From Rhodoluna sp. (GTDB taxonomy: Bacteria; Actinomycetota; Actinomycetes; Actinomycetales; Microbacteriaceae), in contig JAPLAJ010000054.1 of the NCBI GenBank assembly GCA_026393335.1, forward strand, positions 1 through 23,232: a stretch of DNA of 23,232 nucleotides, given 5' to 3'. Position 1 is the first letter of the stretch. Every line of letters starts with the position of its first letter. The notes beneath the pieces are model-generated. The model was not told where the DNA came from and searched no databases. It worked only from the letters and a program-made list of their open reading frames with translations. Shown piece after piece: positions 14,585 to 21,022 of this stretch. Both the position numbers and the translations under genes were made by a program.

Positions 14585-14614
14585 GGTTAAAAGATACCAT
14601 ATTGAGAGGGCTTA

Positions 14615-15166
14615 TTAGCTGATTTTCTCGATGGCTTCTTCGGTTGAGATTATCTGGGCAAATTCGCCTGAAAGATTGACAGCTGTGGTCTGGGCTAGAT
14701 CTTCTGCTGAGATCTTTACCCCGTTGGCAGTCTTTGCAAAGGTATGAGTTGCATCCAACACAAACCAAGTATCAAGTCCTAGGTTTCCTGCCATACGAGC
14801 TGTTGTCTCACAGCACATGTTTGTCTGAATGCCACAGATTGCAACTGCTTCAATCTCTTGAGCCTTGAGCCAGCTGTGCAGATCTGGTTCACCATAGAAG
14901 GCAGAGTTGACTCTCTTAGTTACTAGTAGGTCAGGGGTGCCAGTTATGACATCTTTGAAATCATTGCCTTCTTGGCCTGGGAATAGCACAGAGGTAGGTG
15001 ACTTTGACTTGTGCTTGACAAAAACGATCGGTTGGTTAGCAGATCTAAAAGCAGCTATGAGTTTTTCAACGTTATCTTCACAAGCTGGATTATTTCTTTC
15101 ACCGGTTACATCATGACGAGTAAAGCCCTTTTGAACATCAATGACGATAAGTGCTCTAGCGGACAA
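14615..15166 (-). CDS. Isochorismatase/nicotinamidase-like cysteine hydrolase
   Basis: The 183-residue protein has the triad motifs of the cysteine hydrolase family: Asp in ALIVIDVQKGF, Lys in VTKRVNSAF, and catalytic Cys in GIQTNMCCETTAR (the first of the two Cys aligns with the family nucleophile). The family hydrolyses isochorismate, nicotinamide, N-carbamoyl compounds and others; this member cannot be given a substrate. The start is a TTG only 3 nt after the msrB stop with little Shine-Dalgarno, suggesting coupling to msrB. Length is typical (180-190). Confidence 0.85.
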   Translation of the reverse strand: MSARALIVIDVQKGFTRHDVTGERNNPACEDNVEKLIAAFRSANQPIVFVKHKSKSPTSVLFPGQEGNDFKDVITGTPDLLVTKRVNSAFYGEPDLHSWLKAQEIEAVAICGIQTNMCCETTARMAGNLGLDTWFVLDATHTFAKTANGVKISAEDLAQTTAVNLSGEFAQIISTEEAIEKIS

Positions 15167-15169
15167 AGA

Positions 15170-15571
15170 TTACTCAGCTTCGAAAGTGATGCTGACCGAG
15201 TTAATACAGAATCGATCTCCGGTTGGGGTCTGTGGGGCATCCTCAAATACGTGACCTAGGTGAGAGCCACAGGCTCGGCACAGAACTTCTACCCGCTTCA
15301 TACCATGACTGTTGTCTTCTCTAAGTTCAACAGCGTGGTCAGCCTTTGGTTCGTAAAAGCTTGGCCAGCCACAGTGTGAATCAAATTTGGTGGTGCTGGT
15401 AAATAGTTCAGCATTACAGCCACGGCAGCGAAAGGTTCCTTTACGCTCTTCATTTAGGAGTTCACCGGTGAAAGCTCGCTCTGTCCCTGCCTCACGAAGG
15501 ACGTGATATTCAAATTCGGTTAGTTCTTCACGCCACTGTTCTTCGGTCTTTTCAACTTTTCGTTCGGTCAT
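15170..15571 (-). CDS. msrB: Peptide-methionine (R)-S-oxide reductase MsrB
   Basis: This 133-residue enzyme reduces the R form of methionine sulfoxide in proteins. Two CxxC zinc motifs (CRGC, CRAC), HCGWPSF, SHLGHVF and the catalytic Cys in DRFCINS are all present. I choose the ATG at 15571 (MTERKVEK) rather than a GTG at 15595, because a -10-like TATATT on the minus strand (15609-15614) would place the transcript start just upstream, and AGAAAG precedes this ATG. It heads a minus-strand operon with the isochorismatase-like hydrolase. No MsrA is in the window. Confidence 0.95.
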   Translation of the reverse strand: MTERKVEKTEEQWREELTEFEYHVLREAGTERAFTGELLNEERKGTFRCRGCNAELFTSTTKFDSHCGWPSFYEPKADHAVELREDNSHGMKRVEVLCRACGSHLGHVFEDAPQTPTGDRFCINSVSITFEAE

Positions 15572-15607
15572 TGTTAGCTTTCTTAGGGTAATCACAGGTT
15601 AGAAACC

Positions 15608-15616
15608 TAATATAGA
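15608..15616. promoter_or_regulatory. Shared AT-rich divergent promoter region (msrB / LytR_C gene)
   Basis: The sequence TAATATAGA gives TAATAT or TATAGA as -10 on the plus strand (about 30 nt before the next ATG) and TATATT on the minus strand. The small inverted repeat GGTTAGAAACC lies beside it (15598-15608). No clear -35 elements. Confidence 0.35.
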
Positions 15617-15644
15617 ACAGTTACATCAAAACAAGGAGCGTCAA

Positions 15645-16145
15645 ATGCCAGGTAGAAAGAAAGCGGATGCGCTTGATCTACTCAAACCTGACTATAAGCA
15701 TGTTGGAAAACATAGGGCACGTCGAACTGCTAAAGATCGATGGGCTGAGCTTGCTGTGCTAGCTGTTGCAACATCTTTGCTAAGCGGGGGAGGCTACTTC
15801 GGCCTTCAGTCTGCAATAAGTTCGATGGCTACACCGGCTCCGACTAAGAACGTTGTCAATGGAGTGGATTTGAGCACCCCGATTACTGTGATAGATGGCA
15901 CTGGTACCAGGCTTTATGCCATGAGAATCGGCCAGCAGCTCCAAGATGCCAAACTTGTAGTTCCTTACTCTAGAACACTAGATATGACCTTGGCTGATAC
16001 TTCCATCACCATAAAGAAGGAAGAATACAGAGCCCTAGCCAAGCGAATCCAGCTAATCATTGGCAAATTACCAATAGTTCTCAACGCTGACGCCAAATAT
16101 CCGATAGAGGTCCGACTGGGCCTTGGCTTCAAGATAAACGACTAA
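15645..16145 (+). CDS. Membrane-anchored LytR C-terminal-domain protein
   Basis: The 166-residue protein has a basic cytosolic N-terminus (about 1-32), one membrane helix (about 33-60), a Pro/Thr linker, and a compact C-terminal domain (about 75-166) with ITVIDGTGT...AMRIGQQLQDAKLVV and a final VRLGLGF strand. This pattern is that of the LytR_C domain found at the end of LytR-CpsA-Psr proteins and as stand-alone anchored proteins in Actinobacteria. It contains no LCP catalytic domain, so it is not a cell-wall ligase itself. Likely cell-envelope protein; role unknown. AAGGAG lies 8 nt upstream of the ATG. A weak hairpin follows at 16154-16169 without a T tract. Confidence 0.75.
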   Translation: MPGRKKADALDLLKPDYKHVGKHRARRTAKDRWAELAVLAVATSLLSGGGYFGLQSAISSMATPAPTKNVVNGVDLSTPITVIDGTGTRLYAMRIGQQLQDAKLVVPYSRTLDMTLADTSITIKKEEYRALAKRIQLIIGKLPIVLNADAKYPIEVRLGLGFKIND

Positions 16146-16184
16146 ATCCTTCTATAACGGTCCTGTTATCTGCCCAATATTCAC

Positions 16185-16215
16185 TTGCACAGATACACCA
16201 AAACAGCCCTAGACT
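16185..16215 (+). promoter_or_regulatory. Candidate promoter of the cold-shock gene
   Basis: TTGCAC (16185-16190) and TAGACT (16210-16215) resemble -35 and -10 elements with a long 19-bp spacer. This predicts a 5' leader of about 115 nt, which is common for cold-shock genes whose leaders change structure with temperature. The rest of the 192-bp gap shows no other feature I can name. Confidence 0.4.
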
Positions 16216-16337
16216 AAACACAGTCGAAAAAGATTCGTTTGCTACAACACTCGAAATCAAACTTCTGGGTAATTCCTGAGGTGAGACTGCAGTGAAGGAA
16301 GTACCGGATCTGATTCAAAAAGTAATAGGAGCATCAA

Positions 16338-16538
16338 ATGGCACAAGGAACCGTAAAGTGGTTCAACTCTGAAAAGGGTTTTGGATTCATCACTCAGGAC
16401 GGCGGAGCAGACGTATTCGTACACTTCTCAGCAATCCAGTCTGAAGGATACAAGGAGCTTAGAGAAAACCAGCGCGTTGAGTTCGAAGTTAAGAACGGCG
16501 ACAAGGGCCCACAGGCTGACAACGTACACGTTATCTAA
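16338..16538 (+). CDS. cspA: Cold-shock domain protein (CspA family)
   Basis: The 66-residue protein is a single cold-shock OB-fold with both RNA-binding motifs: KGFGFI (RNP1) and VFVHFS (RNP2), starting with GTVKWFN. Such proteins act as RNA chaperones. AGGAG lies 9 nt before the ATG. Codons are those of a strongly expressed gene. A hairpin terminator follows 16 nt after the stop, so it is monocistronic. Confidence 0.96.
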   Translation: MAQGTVKWFNSEKGFGFITQDGGADVFVHFSAIQSEGYKELRENQRVEFEVKNGDKGPQADNVHVI

Positions 16539-16554
16539 TAACAAGTTTCACAAT

Positions 16555-16590
16555 CTAGAGCCATCCCTTACGGGGTGGCTCTAGTGCTTT
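16555..16590 (+). terminator. Terminator of the cold-shock gene
   Basis: CTAGAGCCATCCC (16555-16567) pairs with GGGGTGGCTCTAG (16572-16584), one G-T pair, loop TTAC. The T tract is short (TGCTTT). Confidence 0.8.
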
Positions 16591-16600
16591 AAGCCCAGAC

Positions 16601-16629
16601 TTGCACTCAAGGCTTATCAGTGCCAAAAT
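16601..16629 (+). promoter_or_regulatory. groEL promoter
   Basis: TTGCAC (16601-16606) and CAAAAT (16624-16629) are separated by 17 bp. The expected transcription start falls at the beginning of the CIRCE operator, the usual arrangement for HrcA control. Confidence 0.6.
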
Positions 16630-16633
16630 GGGA

Positions 16634-16660
16634 TTAGCACTCACCTTATGAGAGTGCTAA
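16634..16660 (+). promoter_or_regulatory. CIRCE operator (HrcA binding site)
   Basis: TTAGCACTC (16634-16642), 9-nt spacer, GAGTGCTAA (16652-16660): an exact match to the CIRCE consensus. HrcA bound here represses groEL until heat shock titrates it. hrcA itself is not in the window. Confidence 0.97.
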
Positions 16661-16699
16661 CTATCCAACACTTACCCGTCCAGGAGGGCGTAACCGAAC

Positions 16700-18316
16700 A
16701 TGGCAAAAATCATTAGCTTTAACGAAGAGGCACGTCGCGGTCTTGAGCGTGGCTTGAACATCCTTGCTGACACAGTTAAGGTCACCCTTGGCCCACGTGG
16801 TCGCAACGTAGTACTTGAAAAGAAGTACGGTGCACCTACTATCACCAACGATGGTGTTTCTATTGCGAAAGAAATCGAACTGGAAGATCCGTTCGAAAGA
16901 ATTGGTGCAGAACTAGTTAAAGAAGTAGCTAAGAAAACTGATGATGTTGCAGGAGATGGAACTACCACAGCAACCGTTCTAGCTCAGGCACTTGTTAAAG
17001 AAGGCCTACGAAACGTAGCAGCTGGAGCTGACCCAATCAGCTTGAAGCGCGGAATTGAAAAGGCAGTTGAAGCAGTTATTGCTGAATTGTTCAAGCAGGC
17101 TAATCCTGTTTCATCTAAAGAGCAGATCGCAGCAACTGCATCTATCTCTGCAGGGGACACCACTATCGGTGAAATCATTGCCGATGCAATCGATAAGGTC
17201 GGTAACGAGGGTGTTGTAACAGTTGAAGAAGGAAACACTTTCGGTATTCAGCTAGAACTAACTGACGGTATGCGTTTTGACAAGGGATACATCTCAGGTC
17301 TATTCGTAACTGACCCAGAGCGTCAGGAAGCAGTTCTTGAGGACGCTCTAGTTCTAATTGCTAACAGCAAGATCTCTCAGGTTCCTGAGATTGTTCCTAT
17401 CGTTGAGAAGGTAATGCAGTCAGGTAAGACTCTTCTGATCATTGCTGAAGATGTTGAAGGACAGGCTCTTGCGACTCTAGTTCTAAACAAGATGCGTGGA
17501 ACCTTCAAGTCTGTTGCTGTTAAGGCTCCAGGATTTGGTGACCGTCGTAAAGCAATGCTTCAGGACATCGCAATCTTGACCGGTGCAACTGTAATCACAG
17601 AAGAACTAGGTCTAAAGCTTGAGAATGCAACTCTAGACATGCTTGGTACTGCTCGCAAGATTGTTATCACCAAGGACGAGACAACAATCGTTGATGGTGC
17701 TGGTAACAAGGAGCAGATTGCAGGACGCGTTGAGCAGATCCGTCGCGAAATCACTAACACAGACAGCGACTACGACCGCGAGAAGCTTCAGGAGCGTCTA
17801 GCCAAGCTAGCCGGTGGTGTTGCTGTTATTCGTGCAGGTGCAGCTACCGAAGTTGAACTAAAAGAGCGTAAGCACCGCATCGAAGATGCAGTTCGTAACG
17901 CTAAGGCTGCAGTTGAAGAAGGAATTGTTGCCGGTGGTGGAGTTGCACTTATCCAGGCTGGCAAGGCTGCTTTCGAGACTCTAAAGCTTGTTGGCGATGA
18001 GGCAACCGGTGCGAATATCGTTCGTGTTGCTATCTCAGCTCCACTAAAGCAGATTGCTATCAACGCAGGCCTTGAGCCAGGAGTGGTAGCCGAGAAGGTG
18101 GCTAACCTGCCTTCAGGACACGGTCTAAACGCAGCAACTGGTGAATACGTAGACATGCTTGCTGAGGGAATCAACGACCCTGTGAAGGTAACTCGCTCTG
18201 CTCTGCAGAACGCTGCATCTATCGCAGGTCTATTCCTAACCACAGAAGCCGTTGTTGCTGAAAAGCCTGAGCCAGCAGGATCTGCTATGCCTCAGGGTGG
18301 CGGAATGGATTACTAA
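16700..18316 (+). CDS. groEL: 60-kDa chaperonin GroEL
   Basis: The 538-residue chaperonin subunit has the nucleotide-binding signature LGPRGRNVVLEKKYG and GDGTTTATVLAQ, and the family signature AAVEEGIVAGGGVALI. It folds proteins in the cytoplasm with GroES. A strong AGGAGG lies upstream of the ATG, and CIRCE controls it. As in many Actinobacteria, this copy stands alone without groES (GroEL2/Hsp65 type). The C-terminus ends in PQGGGMDY, without the long GGM repeat of E. coli and without the His-rich tail of GroEL1. Arg codons here are often CGT/CGC, unlike the AGA-rich neighbours, as expected for high expression. Confidence 0.98.
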   Translation: MAKIISFNEEARRGLERGLNILADTVKVTLGPRGRNVVLEKKYGAPTITNDGVSIAKEIELEDPFERIGAELVKEVAKKTDDVAGDGTTTATVLAQALVKEGLRNVAAGADPISLKRGIEKAVEAVIAELFKQANPVSSKEQIAATASISAGDTTIGEIIADAIDKVGNEGVVTVEEGNTFGIQLELTDGMRFDKGYISGLFVTDPERQEAVLEDALVLIANSKISQVPEIVPIVEKVMQSGKTLLIIAEDVEGQALATLVLNKMRGTFKSVAVKAPGFGDRRKAMLQDIAILTGATVITEELGLKLENATLDMLGTARKIVITKDETTIVDGAGNKEQIAGRVEQIRREITNTDSDYDREKLQERLAKLAGGVAVIRAGAATEVELKERKHRIEDAVRNAKAAVEEGIVAGGGVALIQAGKAAFETLKLVGDEATGANIVRVAISAPLKQIAINAGLEPGVVAEKVANLPSGHGLNAATGEYVDMLAEGINDPVKVTRSALQNAASIAGLFLTTEAVVAEKPEPAGSAMPQGGGMDY

Positions 18317-18342
18317 AACTTAGTCTGGATCGCTCCGGCTAA

Positions 18343-18374
18343 AAGGGGTGGAACTTTTATTAGTTCCACCCCTT
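18343..18374. terminator. Terminator between groEL and the WXG100 gene
   Basis: AAGGGGTGGAAC (18343-18354) pairs perfectly with GTTCCACCCCTT (18363-18374) around TTTTATTA. It sits between convergent genes; with the flanking AAAA/TT runs it can work for both strands. Confidence 0.85.
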
Positions 18375-18388
18375 AACCATTACCTGGA

Positions 18389-18679
18389 TTAGCCCATGAA
18401 AAGGCGTTGGTTAGCCAACTCGATCTCACTGTATTGGTTAGCTGCCAAGCGAAGAGCTTGACCTAGTTCACCTAACTGGGCATCGACTGTGGTTGCTGTA
18501 ACTTTCCAACGAGAAACTAACTCTTGAAAGCTGTTAGCTGCAGATCCACGCCAAACATCTTGCAAGCCAGTTAGCTGGACGTGTAATCCATCTACCTCGG
18601 CTTGAAGTTTTGCAATGGTTGCTTGAATGGTGCTGTTAGCGGCAAGTACGTGCTCGCTGTCTACTTGAATTTGTGCCAT
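18389..18679 (-). CDS. WXG100-family (ESAT-6-like) protein
   Basis: I start at the ATG at 18679 (96 residues, MAQIQVDSEH) because AAGGAGG lies 8 nt upstream; a longer frame to 18709 would start in the hairpin leader. The protein is a helical hairpin with the turn motif W43-R44-G45 and a C-terminal YxxxE signal (Y83, E87), the type VII secretion mark. WXG100 proteins are secreted as dimers by ESX/type VII systems. No EccC ATPase, membrane components or second WXG100 gene is in this window. Downstream is the groEL terminator; upstream is the two-component pair on the same strand. Role unknown. Confidence 0.93.
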   Translation of the reverse strand: MAQIQVDSEHVLAANSTIQATIAKLQAEVDGLHVQLTGLQDVWRGSAANSFQELVSRWKVTATTVDAQLGELGQALRLAANQYSEIELANQRLFMG

Positions 18680-18680
18680 G

Positions 18681-18702
18681 TGTTTACCTCCTTCGGTAAA
18701 CA
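18681..18702 (-). promoter_or_regulatory. Hairpin enclosing the WXG100 ribosome-binding site
   Basis: On the minus strand UGUUUACC, loop GAAGGA, GGUAAACA forms a perfect 8-bp stem ending one base before the AUG. The Shine-Dalgarno AAGGAGG lies in the loop and the 3' arm, so the folded form should limit ribosome access. Confidence 0.6.
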
Positions 18703-18713
18703 TGCTCACAGCA

Positions 18714-18735
18714 ATTGAGAACTTATTGTGAAGTT
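18714..18735. promoter_or_regulatory. Tandem 11-bp repeat upstream of the WXG100 gene
   Basis: ATTGAGAACTT (18714-18724) and ATTGTGAAGTT (18725-18735) are adjacent and match at 9 of 11 bases; another ATTGTGA occurs at 18744-18750. The 11-bp period is what OmpR-family regulators recognise. Candidate operator only. Confidence 0.35.
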
Positions 18736-18774
18736 GAAGTTTGATTGTGAGTAACTAAATGCTGCTGGGGATAA

Positions 18775-20253
18775 CTAGTTAGGAATTGTGATTTTGAAAG
18801 TAGCGCCACCGCCGGTGGTTTCTTCAGCCACAATCTTTCCCTTATGAGCTTCAACTATTCCTTTAGCAATTGCTAAACCTAAACCTGATCCACCAGTGTC
18901 TCTGTTTCTAGAGTTATCACTGCGGTAGAAACGTTCAAACACTTTTGAACGAAGTTGCTTGGGGATACCTTCACCATGGTCAATAACTTTGATTATTGTT
19001 TGGCCCTCTTTGTTGCCAAGTGCAACAGATATTTCTTTATCGCCGGCAAAGTTACAGGCGTTAGAAAGTAGGTTGGTTAGAACTTGGATGATGCCTGGTT
19101 CATCAAACTTTGCAGGAACTGGTTTGCTTATCACTTTGCCTGAAAGATCAGTGATTGAAATCTTAGTTTTTGGGAATCCTGCTGAAACATTTCTAACTAC
19201 CTTTTCTGAAACTTCGTAGATATCACCTTTAGCGACATGAAGTTTGGCATTCTCATCCAGGCGGGCCAAAGCTAGTAACGATTCGACTAGCGAGGACATT
19301 CTGATAGCTTCACTTTCGATTCGACCCATCGCGTCATCTACTTGAGCTTTAGATTTGAAAGCACCCTTGCGATAAAGCTCAGCGTAACCTCGAAGGGTTA
19401 CCAGCGGTGTTCTTAGTTCATGGCTTGCATCGGCTACCAGCTGCCTCATGCGGTTTAGAGTCTTGTTTCTAGATTGAATTGAATCTTCGATAGATCCAAG
19501 CATCTCGTTGAGCGAGTTGTTGAGGCTTGCAATTTCTGTTTTACCCTCAACCTGTGGCAATCTTCGGTCGAACTTTCCTTGGCGTACGGCATCAGCAGCA
19601 GCTGAAACTTCTCTAAGCGGCCTCAGTGCTGATGAAATTGTTAGCCAGAGCGCAAAACTACTAACAATTAGTAGCAGCCCGCTAAATCCAAAGGCGATAG
19701 ACCTGTATTGACCAATTATGCCCTGGCTTTGTTTGGTAGGAATACCTACAACAACAGACCCCGCTAAGTTATCTTCAACTAGGGCTACTAGTCGCCACTC
19801 TTCTGTTTCTTCTTCGCCAGGCTCTGAGTTTTTGATGTTGGCTGTGAAGGGTAGGCCTTTAGTTGCCTGAACTGCCAGCACATTGAATTCGGAGAGGTTT
19901 GGAACATCATTATCATAAATAGGTGAGCCAACTAGACCTATAAAGATTCGTCCCTGCGGGTCAAGAAATGCAATGTAGTAATCAGCAGGCAAAGGCGGAA
20001 TTTTTACCAAATCTAAATCTATTCGCTTTTTCACAGTCATTGGATCTTCGTTAGCTAGAAGCTTGGCGACTGTAGTGATCTGCTTATCGGTATTTTGTTG
20101 CAAGTAGGTTCTAAGCACAGCTACGGTGCCGAAGAAGCTGACACCAAGAAGGATGGTGATGATTCCCACCGACAGCGCAGTTAATCTAGTTCTAAGCGAG
20201 ATACTGCCCCAGAGCTTACTTACAAAGTTAGGTACGGGGACTGTTCCAGGCAT
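18775..20253 (-). CDS. Membrane sensor histidine kinase (MprB/TcrY-like)
   Basis: The 492-residue kinase has a first membrane helix at about 27-49, an extracytoplasmic sensor region (about 50-183) with acidic GEEETEE, a second helix (about 184-207), a HAMP domain (to about 260), the HisKA motif VADASHELRTP (H278), an N box LTNLLSNACNFA and G boxes DHGEGIP and GGSGLGLAIAKG. It starts directly after the stop of the response-regulator gene (TAAATG), so the pair is co-translated. Resemblance to MprB, TcrY or TrcS of Mycobacterium is at family level; the signal is unknown. Confidence 0.92.
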   Translation of the reverse strand: MPGTVPVPNFVSKLWGSISLRTRLTALSVGIITILLGVSFFGTVAVLRTYLQQNTDKQITTVAKLLANEDPMTVKKRIDLDLVKIPPLPADYYIAFLDPQGRIFIGLVGSPIYDNDVPNLSEFNVLAVQATKGLPFTANIKNSEPGEEETEEWRLVALVEDNLAGSVVVGIPTKQSQGIIGQYRSIAFGFSGLLLIVSSFALWLTISSALRPLREVSAAADAVRQGKFDRRLPQVEGKTEIASLNNSLNEMLGSIEDSIQSRNKTLNRMRQLVADASHELRTPLVTLRGYAELYRKGAFKSKAQVDDAMGRIESEAIRMSSLVESLLALARLDENAKLHVAKGDIYEVSEKVVRNVSAGFPKTKISITDLSGKVISKPVPAKFDEPGIIQVLTNLLSNACNFAGDKEISVALGNKEGQTIIKVIDHGEGIPKQLRSKVFERFYRSDNSRNRDTGGSGLGLAIAKGIVEAHKGKIVAEETTGGGATFKITIPN

Positions 20254-20952
20254 TTACTCTTCGTTCTTGAATGTGCGATACATATATCCAACACCACGTT
20301 TTGTGTGGATAAGTTGATTCTTGCTTAGTGGATCAATTTTCTTGCGCAAGTAAGAGACATAACTTTCAACAATTCCTTGTTCACCGTTGAAGTCGTATTC
20401 CCAAACGTGATCCAAGATCTGGTCTTTGCTCATGACTCGGTTAGCGTTACCCATTAGGAATCTCAATAGCTTGTATTCGGTAGGGGATAGGTCAATTTCT
20501 TTGCCATTGACGAAGACTTCGTGAGCGTCCTGGTTAATCTTGATTTCGCCAACTTCAAAGATGCTCTCTTCTGCATCTTGCTTTCTAGTTCTTCTAAGAA
20601 TTGCGTTGATTCTGGCAATAACCTCATCGATGCTAAATGGCTTAGTCATGTAGTCATCGCCACCGACTGTAAGGCCTGTTACTTTATCGCCGCGGTCATC
20701 TCTAGCGCTTAGGAAGAGTACCGGTAGGTCTAGGTTCATTGATCGAAGCTTCTTGGTAACGCTAAAGCCTGACTGATCAGGGAGCATTACATCTAGAACC
20801 ATGATATCTGGCTTGGCTTTTTCAGCCACTGCCACAGCTTCTGTTCCTGTACCAACTGAATAGACACTGAAGCCAGCGAATTTCAAACCAGCTTCTAGTA
20901 GGTCTCTGATGTTCTTTTCGTCATCGACGATTAATACCTTTGGGTTCTTCAT
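20254..20952 (-). CDS. OmpR-family response regulator
   Basis: The 232-residue regulator has a receiver domain with D10-D11, phosphoacceptor D54 (MVLDVMLPDQSG) and the conserved Lys in TKPF, then a winged-helix DNA-binding domain (SPTEYKLLRFLMGNANRVMSK ... SYVSYLRKKID ... RGVGYMYR, listed in parts). It forms a two-gene unit with the kinase downstream. The start lacks a good Shine-Dalgarno. A perfect-phase tandem repeat lies 39-60 bp upstream (20991-21012) and may be its own binding site. It resembles MprA, TcrX and TrcR, which cannot be told apart here. Confidence 0.93.
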   Translation of the reverse strand: MKNPKVLIVDDEKNIRDLLEAGLKFAGFSVYSVGTGTEAVAVAEKAKPDIMVLDVMLPDQSGFSVTKKLRSMNLDLPVLFLSARDDRGDKVTGLTVGGDDYMTKPFSIDEVIARINAILRRTRKQDAEESIFEVGEIKINQDAHEVFVNGKEIDLSPTEYKLLRFLMGNANRVMSKDQILDHVWEYDFNGEQGIVESYVSYLRKKIDPLSKNQLIHTKRGVGYMYRTFKNEE

Positions 20953-20990
20953 GCTCTAAATGTGCCACCCATTACTCCATTAAGTCTGGA

Positions 20991-21012
20991 TGTTTCCTGA
21001 GTGTTGCCTGAG
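20991..21012. promoter_or_regulatory. Tandem 11-bp direct repeat upstream of the response regulator
   Basis: TGTTTCCTGAG (20991-21001) and TGTTGCCTGAG (21002-21012) are directly adjacent and match at 10 of 11 bases. On the coding strand the unit reads CTCAGGMAACA. It is the only strong repeat in the 70-bp gap between the helicase and regulator genes, at a fitting distance for autoregulation. Confidence 0.55.
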
Positions 21013-21022
21013 ACAATATTGG

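Noticed and set aside
15645..16145. LytR-CpsA-Psr cell-wall ligase
   Set aside because: Only the short LytR_C domain is present; the LCP catalytic domain with its Arg/Asp motifs is absent.
17788..18243. 151-residue open frame antisense to groEL
   Set aside because: Codon bias of a highly expressed gene creates long antisense frames; Ser/Ala-rich with no family resemblance and no start signals.
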